From Lepidostoma basale (taxonomy: Eukaryota; Arthropoda; Insecta; Trichoptera; Lepidostomatidae): a stretch of DNA of 64,000 bases. Positions 1 to 9,628 of the stretch are shown here, piece after piece. The notes under the pieces are model-generated. The model was not told the DNA's origin. It worked only from the letters and a program-made list of their open reading frames with translations, and made no database searches. A program made the position numbers and the translations under genes. The number at the start of each line of letters is the position of its first letter. Within the stretch, counting starts at the first letter, position 1. Location of the stretch: NCBI GenBank assembly GCA_022606425.2, contig JAHDVF020000447.1:31001-95000 (forward strand), given 5' to 3'.

Positions 1-265
1 AACCATAATGTTACATGATATTATAATATGTTACTTTTATTTTTACTTTTATTTATACTTTTTATTTTGTTCTTATTTCTACTACTATTATTATGTTTAA
101 CTCTCAATCATATTGTTTGACCTATTTTGCCTTAGCTTAAATTCAATTAACTGTTTATTGTATTTGTGGTAGCATGTAATTAGCTTTATTTATTATTTTT
201 CTTAATTAATATATTGATATGGCTGTATGCTGCCCTTACTGAATTAATAAATAAATAAATAAATA
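1..265 (+). repeat. T-family repeat, LINE 3' end with AAAT tail
   Basis: AT-rich stretch that ends in an AAAT microsatellite (about 246-264). The words around 165-235 (TTTGTGGTAGCATGTAAT and GGCTGTATGCTGCCC) recur in the same order just before AAAT or A-rich tails at 19495-19740 and 19760-19975. That pattern suggests the 3' untranslated end of an insect non-LTR retrotransposon. No coding part is present, so the clade is unknown. Confidence 0.5.
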
Positions 266-634
266 TAATGATACTATCGAAATCACTCTCATTTGTAGGT
301 ATCACGATCAGTTGATCCATCTCTAATACGATTATTTGCGGTGCTAATAAGCGATCTAGATTTTTGTTATATGATGTATTTCTAGCCTCATAAAGCTATC
401 ACTTCAAAAGGACAAAGGAGAACACGCAGATATTCCAAACCTATAAATTTGTCTATGGAGTATTAGCGCTCGTTATTAATTGCACGACAAGAATTATCTT
501 AATGCAATAATGTCGGACTGAGAGCTATTTTTGATTGATAATATTGGCACTGTCGCTCACAAGCCGTTCAATCGTATATTCAAATGTTACGAACACTATA
601 ATGTCGAAACAATACCTACAAATATACTGCATTA
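266..634. other. No recognisable feature
   Basis: AT-rich sequence with no repeat match elsewhere in the window. A 60-residue open frame starting at 531 runs into the LINE-G remnant and has no recognisable domain. I treat it as chance. Confidence 0.4.
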
Positions 635-782
635 TTATTCTTCTTTAAGTGTAATGTCAGGTCCACCTGACATCGGCTATCACCCTGGTGTAGGTTTCTC
701 TGTCCTGTGCTAACTGGAACAACTCCTCCACCCTCTGCATTCCGGTCCACTCTCTAATGTTTCTCATTCTTTCCTTTCACGA
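635..782 (-). mobile_element. LINE-G non-LTR retrotransposon 3' fragment
   Basis: Read on the minus strand this gives RMRNIREWTGMQRVEEL, then QLAQDRETYTRVIADV, and then a GAA-rich tail. It matches the LINE-G C-terminus seen at 6604-6845, 16690-16945 and 63470-63900. It is a 5'-truncated remnant with no intact frame. Confidence 0.7.
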
Positions 783-887
783 TGACGTGTAGCAAACTGC
801 ATTTTTGTTGCGAAAAATATATCCAAAATACATAACATTTTTTTTCTCTATCTATTTTTATTCGTCAACAAACTAAGGTGAGAGGTG

Positions 888-1139
888 GCTCAGAAGATGG
901 GAGGGCTGAAGTGGCGATGGGCTGGCCATATCTGTCGGAGAACCGACGGCCGATGGGGGAGACGGGTTCTGGAGTGGAGACCGCGTACAGGATTCCGCAG
1001 AGTTGGACGTCCCCCTACCCGCTGGACCGACGATCTGAAGAGGATTGCTGGACATGGATGAATGGGAGCAGCAATGGATTGGGGGCGGTGGCGTGCTTTG
1101 GGAGAGGCCTACATTCAGCAGTGGATGACAGACGGCTGA
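888..1139 (+). pseudogene. RTE-D-like reverse transcriptase C-terminus
   Basis: The frame reads LKWRWAGHICRRTDGRWG, then GRPPTRWTDDL, then RALGEAYIQQWMTDG and two stops. The WAGH, GRPxxRWxDD and EAYIQQW signatures are typical of RTE-type non-LTR C-termini. One in-frame TGA interrupts it near the middle. It is a dead 5'-truncated copy. Confidence 0.75.
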
Positions 1140-1149
1140 TGAAGATGTC

Positions 1150-1430
1150 TCTATTTCACTGTTCATGAACAAATCAGTCCATGAAATGCGCAATATTCTG
1201 CGATGGAGACAAATTTAAATGCTTCTATATGGTTCATTGTGTTCACTTCGAGGGTTCAGGTCTCTATTCCGTTTACCAATATGGACCAACTGTAGCTCTT
1301 GTCCATTCTCTCTCAATTTAAAATTGATGTTGTCACTGCAGAAGAATTGTCTCATATTATTTAACGCAATGTATTTTCTATTCCTCACTTCTTTTTCGGG
1401 ATCTATGTTATCTGTTAAACAAAAAAAAAT
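1150..1430 (-). pseudogene. Reverse transcriptase thumb fragment of a non-LTR element
   Basis: On the minus strand the reading includes ALNNMRQFFCSDNINFKLRE and, in a shifted frame, GIETWTL. This corresponds to the RT segment just after the palm, where many RTE-like elements have xETWTL. Frameshifts are present. A similar segment lies at 51575-51720. Confidence 0.5.
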
Positions 1431-1518
1431 TGATTATGTGTAAAAATGCCATAGGGTAGAGCAGCGAAAATTATGTCCAGATAGATGCCACGCGAAAAGA
1501 AACCGAGAGGCAGACCAT

Positions 1519-1625
1519 AGAGGATTCCCACCGCTTACCCGAAGCTGTTATAGGCGAACAGCGCCTTTCGTCAGCTTCGCTCATTCAATCCCTAGGCCCG
1601 TCCCTCGTCCATGCGGGACTCTAGT
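1519..1625 (+). repeat. Short dispersed repeat R1
   Basis: About 105 bp, with an inverted diverged copy at 42602-42706. Shared words include AGCTTCG and CCTAGGCCCG. The second copy interrupts mariner-like sequence, so R1 may be a mobile fragment. No coding or tRNA-like features are visible. Confidence 0.45.
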
Positions 1626-1853
1626 TATAAAAAAAGTATAAAATAAATTAAGAGGGACCAGGCCACATTTAATCTACTGATATGTCCCACCTAACATGCA
1701 GATAACACCAACAAAACTTAAAATAACAGGGAAGGAAAAAAAGACACGGGGTTATTTAATTTGGGAAGCGGACTCATGGACACATGACAGAGGGAAATGA
1801 AAGGAGGAACAGAGGAGACAGATGCGGAATGGCGTGAGTACGCACAACGTTAT
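1626..1853. other. Unassigned spacer
   Basis: Purine-rich sequence between R1 and the mariner element. I see no open frame or repeat match. Confidence 0.3.
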
Positions 1854-1855
1854 TA

Positions 1856-2677
1856 TTAGGTCCTTATATATGAAATTGGCGTTTTGTATGGGAGGAACAT
1901 AAAGTTGATTTTTTTAAATATAATATATTTATTTAATCAAAGTATGTACCATTGCTATCTATGCACTTTTGCCATCTCATAGGTAGTTCATCGATCCCTT
2001 TACTAAAAAAACCATTCGGACGGGTATCAATAAAATCTTTGAAGTCGGTTTGGACTGCCCCATCGGAGTTGAATTTTTTCCCTTGCAAGAAGTTATCTAA
2101 ATTTCGAAAAAAATAGTAATCTGTTGGGGCAAGGTCCGGAGAGTACGGTGGATGTCTTAGACATTCCAATTGAAGCTCTTCTAATTTGGTAGCCGTCTGT
2201 TGTGCAGTGTGTGGTCCGCACCGCAGCCTGCAGCTAACTCAGACGTGGTTTGCGATGGATCCGCTTCCACAATAGCCTTCAATTCTTCGGCATTATCGAA
2301 TTGCCGGCCGTTTTTGGGAGCTTTTGTTCCCTTTTGGTCAGAAATTTTCAGACGAAACGTTTGGAGACTCAGGCGCTGTCTTTTCTTTTTTCAATCGCCA
2401 TACACATCATTAATCCTTCGAGCCGTTTCTGCAGCACTGGTGCCACGGTGGAACTCTAAACTCGTAAATAACGCGATATTTCAAGTTTTCCATTTTGTAA
2501 ACTGAGTGACGCAAAGAAAAAAACAATTGAGGAAAAAACAAATTAATTATAATTTTCGAAACACAAATACTTGAGTAAATAGCTGTATAAATTTGAATTT
2601 GGAATTCTAAACCAAAGAGAAGATATTTGAGATCAAAGTTACCCCAGTGCAATGACATAATTTCACATGGACCTAAA
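1856..2677 (-). mobile_element. Internally deleted mariner transposon
   Basis: The left end TTAGGTCCTTATATATG, preceded by TA, is mirrored by GGACCTAA at 2669-2676. About 30 bp inside each end is also related, so these look like the terminal inverted repeats. The element is about 820 bp against roughly 1.3 kb for a full mariner. Minus-strand coding remnants lie between the ends. The copy is non-autonomous and degenerate. Confidence 0.8.
1933..2503 (-). pseudogene. Mariner transposase remnant
   Basis: The N-terminal part (near 2490-2410) reads MENLKYRVIYEF. After frameshifts comes NAEELKAIVEADPSQTTSEL (about 2300-2235). It then jumps directly to the sequence before the third catalytic aspartate, HPPYSPDLAPTDYYFFRNL (about 2165-2105), and ends in RWQKCIDSNGTYFD. 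The segment between, which would hold the first two residues of the DD34D triad, is missing. No functional enzyme is possible. Confidence 0.85.
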
Positions 2678-2744
2678 TATATAGCGGACTGGGACAGGTC
2701 AAAGAGCAGAAACATTACAAAGAATCTCAAAGAAAAATATATAT

Positions 2745-2763
2745 ATATACTTGCCTTATGCTC

Positions 2764-2806
<43 letters not shown>

Positions 2807-2829
2807 TATACCTCTCTCTCTCTCTACTT

Positions 2830-2885
<56 letters not shown>

Positions 2886-2908
2886 CTCATATATATCATA
2901 TACTCTTT

Positions 2909-2959
<51 letters not shown>

Positions 2960-2985
2960 TCATATATACCTACTCTGCTCTCTCC

Positions 2986-3020
<35 letters not shown>

Positions 3021-3022
3021 TG
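2745..3022. repeat. TA microsatellite block
   Basis: Four runs of alternating TA, broken by short CT-rich interruptions (CTCTCTCTCTCTAC at about 2812-2827). The long YIYIYI and IYIYIY frames across it are artefacts of the dinucleotide. Confidence 0.95.
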
Positions 3023-3059
3023 AAATCGTCGCGATGGGGAGGGCGAGGCCCAGCTCTGC

Positions 3060-3270
3060 AAGCAGGCCCAACCACTAGCGAGGCAATCAGTACACCTTCA
3101 GAGGGGTTACACCAAGAGGCAGACCAATAATAAGATGGGCCAACTGCGTTGTAGAGGACTAGGAGAAATGAGAAAGATCTGGAGAATGGAGAGAGATGGT
3201 CAGGGACAGGAGCCAATAGAGGACTGTTGTGAAGGAGGCCAAATTCCACATTGGGATATAGTGTCGAAAA
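3060..3270 (+). mobile_element. Non-LTR retrotransposon 3' fragment with GAA tail
   Basis: The reading contains [17 protein letters not shown], then EWREMVRDRS, then a GAAGAAGAAA tail at about 3270. The GRPxxRW signature fits the C-terminus of an RTE- or LINE-J-like element. It is 5'-truncated and frameshifted. Confidence 0.5.
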
Positions 3271-3292
3271 GAAGAAGAAATCAAATTATGAT

Positions 3293-3535
3293 GGATCTTC
3301 TGGCTTACAGAGGTTCAGCTCTAATGGCTATTCCTCTTACGTCTGTAGGAAATATTGTTGGAATGTGATTTGGTAGTTGTTTTATGATGGGGCTAAATGT
3401 ATGGTCCGGAGTGTCCCTCCGAAAGCGGCGAGGGGGGATTTAGGGTTTATGAAAAAGTCTTACATTATTGTCAAGGAATGGAAGACCAGTTAGGGTTTGT
3501 ATTTATAGAAAAAGTCTGTTCCCGAGGGGAAGATA
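3293..3535 (-). repeat. JKY2 repeat (Jockey-like LINE 3' UTR, subfamily 2)
   Basis: Begins GGATCTTCTGGCTTACAGAGG and continues through CCCGAGGGGAAGATA. Close copies are at 36206-36710 and, in part, 57275-57430. The first 100 bp are also shared with JKY at 12749 and 33260, where the segment adjoins Jockey-like RT on the minus strand. Confidence 0.65.
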
Positions 3536-3850
3536 CCGTTGATAACTGTTTTTAATTAATTAAAAAATATGTTTCCAATTAGGTTGGTGTTCGATATTCG
3601 AATTCCTAACGCAGATTTAGACATATGATTCGTATACGATTCTCACACTAGCTGGTATAAATATCACAATATATGAAATAGGTGCTGTACAATAATAGTG
3701 GCCGCCACCTGTCCGGTCATTCATCATAAGCGCCAGAACAGATGAGTATTGAGCGGATGCTGATATTGAGAAGAATTCAAACGTGAACGGAGATTCAGGG
3801 GGCGATTCTCGACATTCGACATTCCTTCATAAATATATCAAAATAACATG
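3536..3850. other. No recognisable feature
   Basis: Mixed-composition spacer with no open frame or repeat match that I can support. Confidence 0.3.
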
Positions 3851-4105
3851 TTAACTAACTAACTAACCATCACGCCGTCTCCCCGGAGGGGTAGGCAGAA
3901 ATAATGGACCACCACACTGTTCTGTCCAGACATACTTTTCTCGATTCATCTACATTCATACATCTTGACATTCAATATTTGATTGATTTGATCGTGCCAC
4001 GTTTTCCTCAGCCTTCCTCTATTTCTAGTTCCGTTCACGTCTTTTACGAGTATATATACGTTCTTCACCATTCTCTTTTCACTTATTTTTTAGCTTTCAT
4101 TATAT
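3851..4105 (-). mobile_element. RTE-A non-LTR 3' fragment
   Basis: On the minus strand the copy ends in the typical GATGGTTAGTTAGTTAG tail (plus strand TTAACTAACTAACTAACC). It encodes a frameshifted GRPRKTWHDQINQILN motif. A short CGAGTA insertion near 4049 is absent from the other copies. Confidence 0.85.
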
Positions 4106-4124
4106 AGATTATTTTGACATGGTG

Positions 4125-4277
4125 GTATTTAGCTATTTCATCGCCATTTTTATCGTCACGTGAATTCTACATCCGATCAATGACAGTGTGAGAATCACAC
4201 TATCTTCTCCAAAAATCTAACCCGAGACCTTCTCTGTGGTAGTATTAGCTCTTGCCACTCTTCAAAGAAGGTCGTCT
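4125..4277 (-). mobile_element. SINE2 copy (tRNA-derived)
   Basis: The order TCGCCA, CGTCACGTGAATTCTACATC, CAATGACAGTGTGA and AACCCGAGACCTTC matches the reverse complement of the better copy at 46766-46990. It is diverged and lacks a clear target duplication. Confidence 0.7.
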
Positions 4278-4749
4278 AATATATTTTATAATACTATTTT
4301 ATTGCCATGTCATGTTAATACATTTCATAATGCCTTAAAAATGCAAAACTTCTAGAAAACAAACCTTTTTTATTTGTAATAATTATTTAATATGGAGTTT
4401 TACATCATTGTTCTAGAAACAGTAAAAAATCTGCGTTTACTGGGGTACAAAATCCAATCCGGAAGTCTAAGATCCGATTTGATACAGGGGAATACCGGCG
4501 CAAGTGTGACGGCCACATTTACTAAAAGTTAAAATGTCTAATTAATGAAGCATCGCTTTTTTGACGAATTGGTGGGTGGTCACTAGTGACTAGGTCTTCT
4601 GTAAATACGCGCGTGGTGGGTCTGCGAGACATTTTGTTTATTTTATTAATCTAGCGAAGATTTTATGTATCTAGGATAAATTTTAAATGTGAGTTTTTGT
4701 AAACGTCATCAAGAGGAAAGGAAAAGAGTTACAATAATAATTATTTCAG
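4278..4749. other. AT-rich spacer with an end-like motif
   Basis: Contains TTTAATATGGAGTTTTACATC followed by ATTGTTCTAGAAAC near 4390-4430. That motif recurs at about 9200, 18850 and 53290 (inverted), so part of this spacer is an old dispersed repeat end. Otherwise I see nothing. Confidence 0.35.
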
Positions 4750-4876
4750 CAAAAAAATATAACCCACATATCTGATTTTATTGGTTATTGAGTGTATAGA
4801 ATAAATGGTGTAAATACAAAAAAAAATATAACCCACATATCTGATTTTATTGGTTATTGAGTGTATAGAATAAGTG
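4750..4876. repeat. Two-copy tandem repeat, 69-bp period
   Basis: A unit of about 58 bp around AACCCACATATCTGATTT occurs at about 4750-4807 and 4819-4876 and is nearly identical. The second unit runs straight into the CR1-L fragment. Confidence 0.9.
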
Positions 4877-5025
4877 GCCGGTAGGTAAAACAATCTGTGC
4901 TGTCGCTGACAGAGAAATCTATCGGGGACAAAAAGACCAACACCCTCTAGCACGGCCGAGTTCTCGAAATATCCCCGAATTATTTTTAAGAAATGGGTAA
5001 TGAGATGTCTTCATATGGTTCTTAA
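4876..5025 (-). mobile_element. CR1-L LINE C-terminal fragment
   Basis: The minus strand reads LEGVGLFVPDRFLCQRQHRL followed by FYLPAT. This is the conserved near-C-terminal segment also present at 41805-42035 (plus), 43079-43838 and 59690-60375. It is 5'-truncated. Confidence 0.75.
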
Positions 5026-5056
5026 TTAATATTTAACAGCGTTTTAATTAATATTT

Positions 5057-5200
5057 AAATAAAACGATGTTTTTTCAACTACTTCCACCTTTGTCTTTAT
5101 TTCGACAGCGACCGGTTTCGCCAGGCTTCAACGTTTTATTTAATTATTGTTTAAAATGAACTTCCATCAAGAGATTTCAGTAAAATCATTTGATAATCGT
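5057..5200 (-). repeat. P1 repeat arm with truncated hammerhead-like motif
   Basis: Contains ATAAAACGATGTTTTTTCAA, then GACAGCGACCGGTTTCGCC, then ATGAACTTCCATCAAGAG. All occur in order in the P1 palindrome at 62181-62675. The stem-loop half of the ribozyme-like motif is truncated here. Confidence 0.75.
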
Positions 5201-5284
5201 AAAAGCGTTATAAATTCATAAAAAAATCATATATTTTTAAGTATTATAATATAATATAATATTACAGAATAACAATGCACTTTT

Positions 5285-5479
5285 TTGAATGTGTATCTTC
5301 TATCTATTATACGTGTGATGGAATTAATGTATTACTACGGATCAGTTAGTGTTGTGTTAAGAACTATGTCCAAACGTGTAACGATCACGCGAGAAATTAA
5401 TTATGATACTGCTGATAGCGTTCTTTGTTATAAAAGCACGAAAAAAGATACCGTCGCTGTTATTCCACGAAGCGATTGA
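5285..5479 (+). CDS. Small open frame of unknown meaning
   Basis: 64 codons from an ATG, containing SKRVTITREINYDTADSVL. It has no membrane segment, repeat match or family that I recognise. The downstream half looks less AT-biased than its surroundings, which is the only reason to list it. It could equally be chance or the relic of an older element. Confidence 0.12.
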   Translation: MNVYLLSIIRVMELMYYYGSVSVVLRTMSKRVTITREINYDTADSVLCYKSTKKDTVAVIPRSD

Positions 5480-5684
5480 AAGTGTAAGATAATTACAATA
5501 CTAATTGCATATAAAATAATCTTAAATTAAAACAATTTTTTTTCAACATCTCAAAACGGAAATCGCTTATTGTTGCTTGAAAAGTAATTCAATTCAATTC
5601 ACGTTTTTTTCAAATGGGCATTATTAACATATACACACAAAGCTCTAGTGTCTAGTATCTTATTTATTTTATTTTATTTTAGGG

Positions 5685-5885
5685 TAACAAACAGCGAATA
5701 AGTATACAGGATCTAATTAATCAAATATTAAAGGTTGGTCACGTGAGCAGTCGGAGAAATCCACGTGCGTACATGACACGTGAATGTAGAGGAATCGAGA
5801 GAAGTACGCCAGGATACAACAATGTGGTAGTCGTTTGGTAGTCCTCCGTGAAGACGGCGTGATGGTTAGTTAGTTAGTTAGTTAA
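5685..5885 (+). mobile_element. RTE-A 3' fragment
   Basis: Contains the words for DLINQILKVGHVSSRRN, then GACGGCGTGATGG and four GTTA units. It is 5'-truncated and frameshifted. Confidence 0.8.
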
Positions 5886-5888
5886 TTA

Positions 5889-6085
5889 AGATGGTTTGGA
5901 TACACGGAAATAATGAACGAAAATATAACGCTAAGGAAATTCTGAGAATTTTAATGATTTAAACGGAACAAGAAATAGGAAGACCTAGGAAAACATGGCA
6001 TGTGGCGATAAATCGACGCTTGTTCATGACACGATGCATGTATGTCGAAGAATCGAGAGAAGTTTGTCAGAAAAGAACGTTAGAA
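5889..6085 (+). mobile_element. RTE-A fragment without tail
   Basis: Starts AAGATGGTTTGGATACACGG directly after the GTTA tail of the previous copy. It continues through GGAAGACCTAGGAAAACATGG to AGAGAAGTTTGTCAG. The head-to-tail abutment suggests insertion next to, or into, the tail of the first copy. Confidence 0.75.
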
Positions 6086-6112
6086 AATTATTATTATTTT
6101 GCTGAATGGCTT

Positions 6113-6318
6113 TTTATGACGGATCTAATGGGTATAGCTATCATATTGATTCTCGTGACATGTGATAGGTAGCTAATCTATCGCTATATTATTGTCACAC
6201 GAATTTTACATCAGACCAACGACAGTGTAACCAATCACTCTGCCATCGTCGGGAATCGAATCTGAGACCTTCAGTGTGGCAGTTTAAGCACTCACCACTC
6301 AGCCACGAAGGCCGTCGG
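6113..6318 (-). mobile_element. SINE2 copy (tRNA-derived)
   Basis: Nearly the whole element in reverse: CTCGTGACATGTGATAGG (3' part), ATCAGACCAACGACAGTG, then a box-B-like region GGAATCGAATCTGAGACC and a 5' end CAGCCACGAAGGCCGTC. The clearest minus-strand copy of this family. Confidence 0.85.
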
Positions 6319-6404
6319 CTATAAATAATTAATAAATATTTATCAAATTAACTCTGGAAATAGTTTTTTTGTAATAAGGTCTAACACCAAATATTTGAAT
6401 TACT

Positions 6405-6548
6405 GATATAAGAGATTATTTTACAATCTTCAATATGAACAAAAAATTGCTTATTATTATGAAGAAAGAATTTGGTCGTGTCCAGGCTCAAACCCAAGTT
6501 TCCTGGATCAGGAGCCAAACTTTCTATCCCCTAGACCACCACCCGATA
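6405..6548 (-). mobile_element. SINE1 copy (tRNA-derived)
   Basis: The reverse complement starts GGGTGGTGGTCTAGGGGATA, with box A TGGTCTAGGGG. It continues to a box-B-like GGGTTTGAGCCTGG and an AT-rich 3' part shared with the copies at 29695, 50325 and others. Confidence 0.85.
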
Positions 6549-6603
6549 TTAGATTAATTAACTCAGTTAGAAACGTAGACCTTGAAAGTCAACGCAATCA
6601 TAT

Positions 6604-6845
6604 TCATATCGAGTCATATACTGCGTGGGGAAAAGTACCACCTTCACCAACTGATATTGGAGGGGAAAGTTGAGGGACGCCGAGCGCCCGGTAGGAGAAA
6701 AATGTCCTGGCTGCGAAACGTGAGGGAGCGGACCAGCATCCGAAGTGTGGAGGAGCTGTTCCGAGCGGCGCAGGACAGGGACAGGTTCGCCGAGGTGATC
6801 GCCAACATTGGGAGGACCCGACAGGGCACTTGAAGAAGAAGAAGA
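6604..6845 (+). pseudogene. LINE-G reverse transcriptase C-terminus
   Basis: Open in one frame through LILEGKVEGRRAPGRRKMSW, then LRNVRERTSIRSVEELFRAA and RFAEVIANIGRTRQGT. A stop and a GAAGAAGAAGAA tail follow. It is the best-preserved LINE-G end here, but the RT core is absent. Confidence 0.85.
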
Positions 6846-6896
6846 ATAAAACATAAAACGCATGCTTAAAAATTCGATTCGGTAACAATGCGAATA

Positions 6897-7005
6897 TCAA
6901 AGTGTGGAGGAGCTGCTCCGAACGGCGCAGGACAGTGACAGATTCGCCGAGGTGATCGCCAACGTTGGGAGGACCCGACAGGGTACTTGAAGAAGAAGAA
7001 AAAAG
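6897..7005 (+). mobile_element. Second partial LINE-G end
   Basis: Repeats the last third of the preceding element: SVEELLRTAQDSDRFAEV, then a stop and a GAAGAAGAAG tail. It could be a partial tandem duplication or a separate, more truncated insertion. The two copies differ by several substitutions. Confidence 0.8.
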
Positions 7006-7115
7006 CAACGACCTAAGGGCGCTGGGACTGGACAGCCAGATGACCCAGAATCGCGAGACTTAAGAGCATAACGGGAAATGCCCAGGCAAACGTAGAAGAA
7101 GAAGATGAAAATATT
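7006..7115 (+). mobile_element. Short LINE end with GAA tail
   Basis: Reads as DLRALGLDSQMTQNRET, then a GAAGAAGAAGATG tail. The Q-x-R-E-x-W-like arrangement resembles an RTE C-terminus, but the fragment is short. Confidence 0.45.
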
Positions 7116-7578
7116 TAATCGAAAAAAATCTAACAAATGTGATGCGCACATCATTACAAAGGCTAATTAGTGATTGTTAAATTATTTTATAAAACACGTT
7201 GCAGCTTCTCATATTATTATATTACAAACAAACCGATGTACATAAATTTGTATTACTGGGGTTCTCACACATTCTATAATAAATCAAAGTCAATAAGGCA
7301 ATGAATGCTAGTTACTAAGCGATGCAAAATTCGTCGTAAGAAGTATAATATATTATTTATTAATAGGGTCATAGTCTCTGTTTTACCCACGATAAAAGCT
7401 AACGATGTCGACCAAAAGATAAGACTAACTGCTATGAGAAAATACTTTACGATTAATTGTAGCTAGGCAGCGTTGAGTTTTACGATCGATTGAAGAAAAA
7501 ATAATATTTAATTCAGTTTGTAAAATATCTTGGTCCACTCAGAAGTTCCGCATATAAAAGTTTTATTATGTATTATTA
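7116..7578. other. No recognisable feature
   Basis: AT-rich sequence without convincing open frames or repeat matches. Confidence 0.35.
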
Positions 7579-8765
7579 TTCTTCTTTGAGTTCCATCTCA
7601 GGTCCCCCACACGCACATTGATTTTTGACATTGCACATTGATTTTTGACATTGCACATTGATTCATTTTTCAAGAATTCCTTAAAGAGATACGAACACTT
7701 AGAACAACAGTCGAATTCAAACAGACACACTACAGCCCACGCTTTATATTGGATGACGGGATATTTCTGCTAATTAGGCGGCCAAAATTAAATTCTTAGT
7801 ATTTTTATTTGAAATCATTTAAATTTTGAAATTGACGGTTGATTTCACCTTTGGTGAACATATTTTATAGAAAAGTATAATATGACATATGAGTAATTTA
7901 TTGTGTGAACATACCTAATACAGTTCGAAGAAATAAAAAAATAGTGGATTCATTACGATGACGAATCCCGTTCTTCTTCACTAGAGAACCATTCAGTTGT
8001 TTCATCAACAAACTCCTCCCTAGACAACTTGAAAAATAAATTTTTCTTCAAATAATGTGGTTTTGCAATAGTATGATTCATTGACCCTTAAAATATTGAT
8101 TTTACGGGAATCTGCGGCCAACTTTGATACATTTAATAGGTGCAAACGCTTTATTTTCAGTTACAATCGATAAAACGACGGGAGCATACCCGGAAGTATA
8201 ACAAAACCATTTTGAATACAAAAAAACAAAGAACTATTTACAAAAATAATGAACATGATTTTGAACCTACTAAAATTTATTTAATTATCGATATATTTTA
8301 ATAAAACTTTCAGTATATATGAACTCTTACCTGTAATAACCGAATCCATCACAATTTTTTCATAAACGAACTCCATAATAAAAATATTCACTTTTTAAAT
8401 CATTGATTTTTTAAGAATTCCTCAAAGAGATACGAACACTTAGAACGACAGTCTAATTCAAACAGACACACTACAGCCCACGCTTTATATTGGATGAACG
8501 GAAGGGTTGCTCATTGTTTGGTGTCAATTCAAGGATAAATTCTACAAATTCAATTTATGGACGGCTAATTAAAGGAAATACCTCTAAGTGCAACATCGGC
8601 TATCGCCCTGGCGAAGGCCATTCTGTCGTTCATTCTGTGCCAGACGGTTCATAGTGATGTCTTGGGGAGTTTGCCCAGAGTGGTTTCATCTTGCCTTCTC
8701 TGAAAGATTTTCTGTCGGGGCTACCTTTCCTTAGCTGGGAGTATCCAGTTTTATAACGCTGGAAA
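7579..8765 (-). mobile_element. LINE-G copy split by a 1-kb insertion
   Basis: The GAA tail and last bases lie at 7579-7607 (TTCTTCTTTGAG to GGTCCCC). The element resumes at 8591 (CAACATCGGCTATCGCCC). In other copies these two blocks are adjacent, so 7608-8590 was inserted later. Confidence 0.75.
7608..8590. mobile_element. Insertion with terminal direct repeats
   Basis: About 983 bp inserted in LINE-G. It carries direct repeats near both ends (7656-7756 and 8401-8497) around AAAGAGATACGAACACTTAG and CACACTACAGCCCACGC. The 20-bp unit GCACATTGATTTTTGACATT is repeated at the left edge. No RT, integrase or gag motif is visible. A non-autonomous terminal-repeat retroelement or a rearranged segment are both possible. 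Confidence 0.5.
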
Positions 8766-8929
8766 CTAGCCATTCGCCCTCTCTCTATCTGTTATGACAG
8801 TGGTCACATTGCGCGGCATTCGCGAGGCCTAAGAGACTACTCGAGGACGCTAGAGAGTTGGACTTAGTAGTAGTGTTGCTGGTGTTGCCTTCTCTCTAGT
8901 AAATGCTGTAGAATGTCTAAAAAATTACT

Positions 8930-9222
8930 TTTATTATACAGTTTTATTATATTTTAAATGGAATGACTTGTTTCGCTCTTCCAAGACATTATCAAATGTG
9001 GCGAGAATCAAGTGCGCGATCGTTTATTTACCCGAGTTAATGTAATAGAATATGGTAACTAAGACGATTGAAATAGTTTACAATAGTTATGAGGTGGAAG
9101 TTGCAAAATACAGTAAAGCATTTCTTGGAATCAATTAACGTAATATATAAAATATAATAAAACTCCCAGAAGACATATATTTTCATTCATATTAATTATT
9201 TAATATGGAGTTTTACATCATT
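8930..9222 (-). repeat. Dispersed repeat with degenerate hammerhead-like motif
   Basis: The minus strand around 8962-9000 has a short hairpin followed by CGAAACAAGTCATTCC. The right end carries the shared TTAATATGGAGTTTTACATC motif. Similar GAAAC-NN-GTC-ATTCCC blocks lie at about 18155 and 53330. Confidence 0.5.
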
Positions 9223-9224
9223 CG

Positions 9225-9628
9225 AGCTTTGGCTTCCGTCAACTTTCATCTCCAGCAGTCCCTGTCCTCAGCAGTTGTCCTCCAGGTCGGCACCCGAAGA
9301 AGTTGTGCTGCATCTCTGTTTACTTCGTCCTCCCATCTCAGCCTTGGTCTTCCAACCCTTCTCCTTCCGCCCGGGTGTCCAGTTATAATACCTTCGGAGA
9401 CCCGTGAGTTCGGCATCCTCTGCACATGTCCAGCCCATCTCAATCTCTGTAGCTTTATGTGTGTGGAGATGTTGGGGGTCTGGTACATGAAACACAGTTC
9501 ATCATTGTGTCGAATACGTCATTGCTCTCTTTCGCAGCACCTTTCTTTCGAAGATATCCAGCAGTTTCGCCATTTATACCGTCAAAGTCAGAGGCCTCAT
9601 AGACATACGTCAATACTTTCCGTATTAC
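9225..9628 (-). pseudogene. LINE-J reverse transcriptase C-terminus
   Basis: The minus strand is open through LRWAGHVQRMPNSRVSEG, then GRPRLRWEDEVNRDAAQLL and TAEDRDCWR. WAGH and GRPRxRWED are standard for this group of RTE-like C-termini. Upstream coding (9500-9628) is frameshifted. A plus-strand relative is at 23179-23357. Confidence 0.8.

Noticed and set aside
2627..3249. Long open frames rich in isoleucine and tyrosine
   Set aside because: They are translations of the TA microsatellite.
5870..5885. GTTA repeats as a telomere-like sequence
   Set aside because: They always follow the RTE-A 3' end, so they are a LINE tail. The insect telomere repeat is TTAGG.
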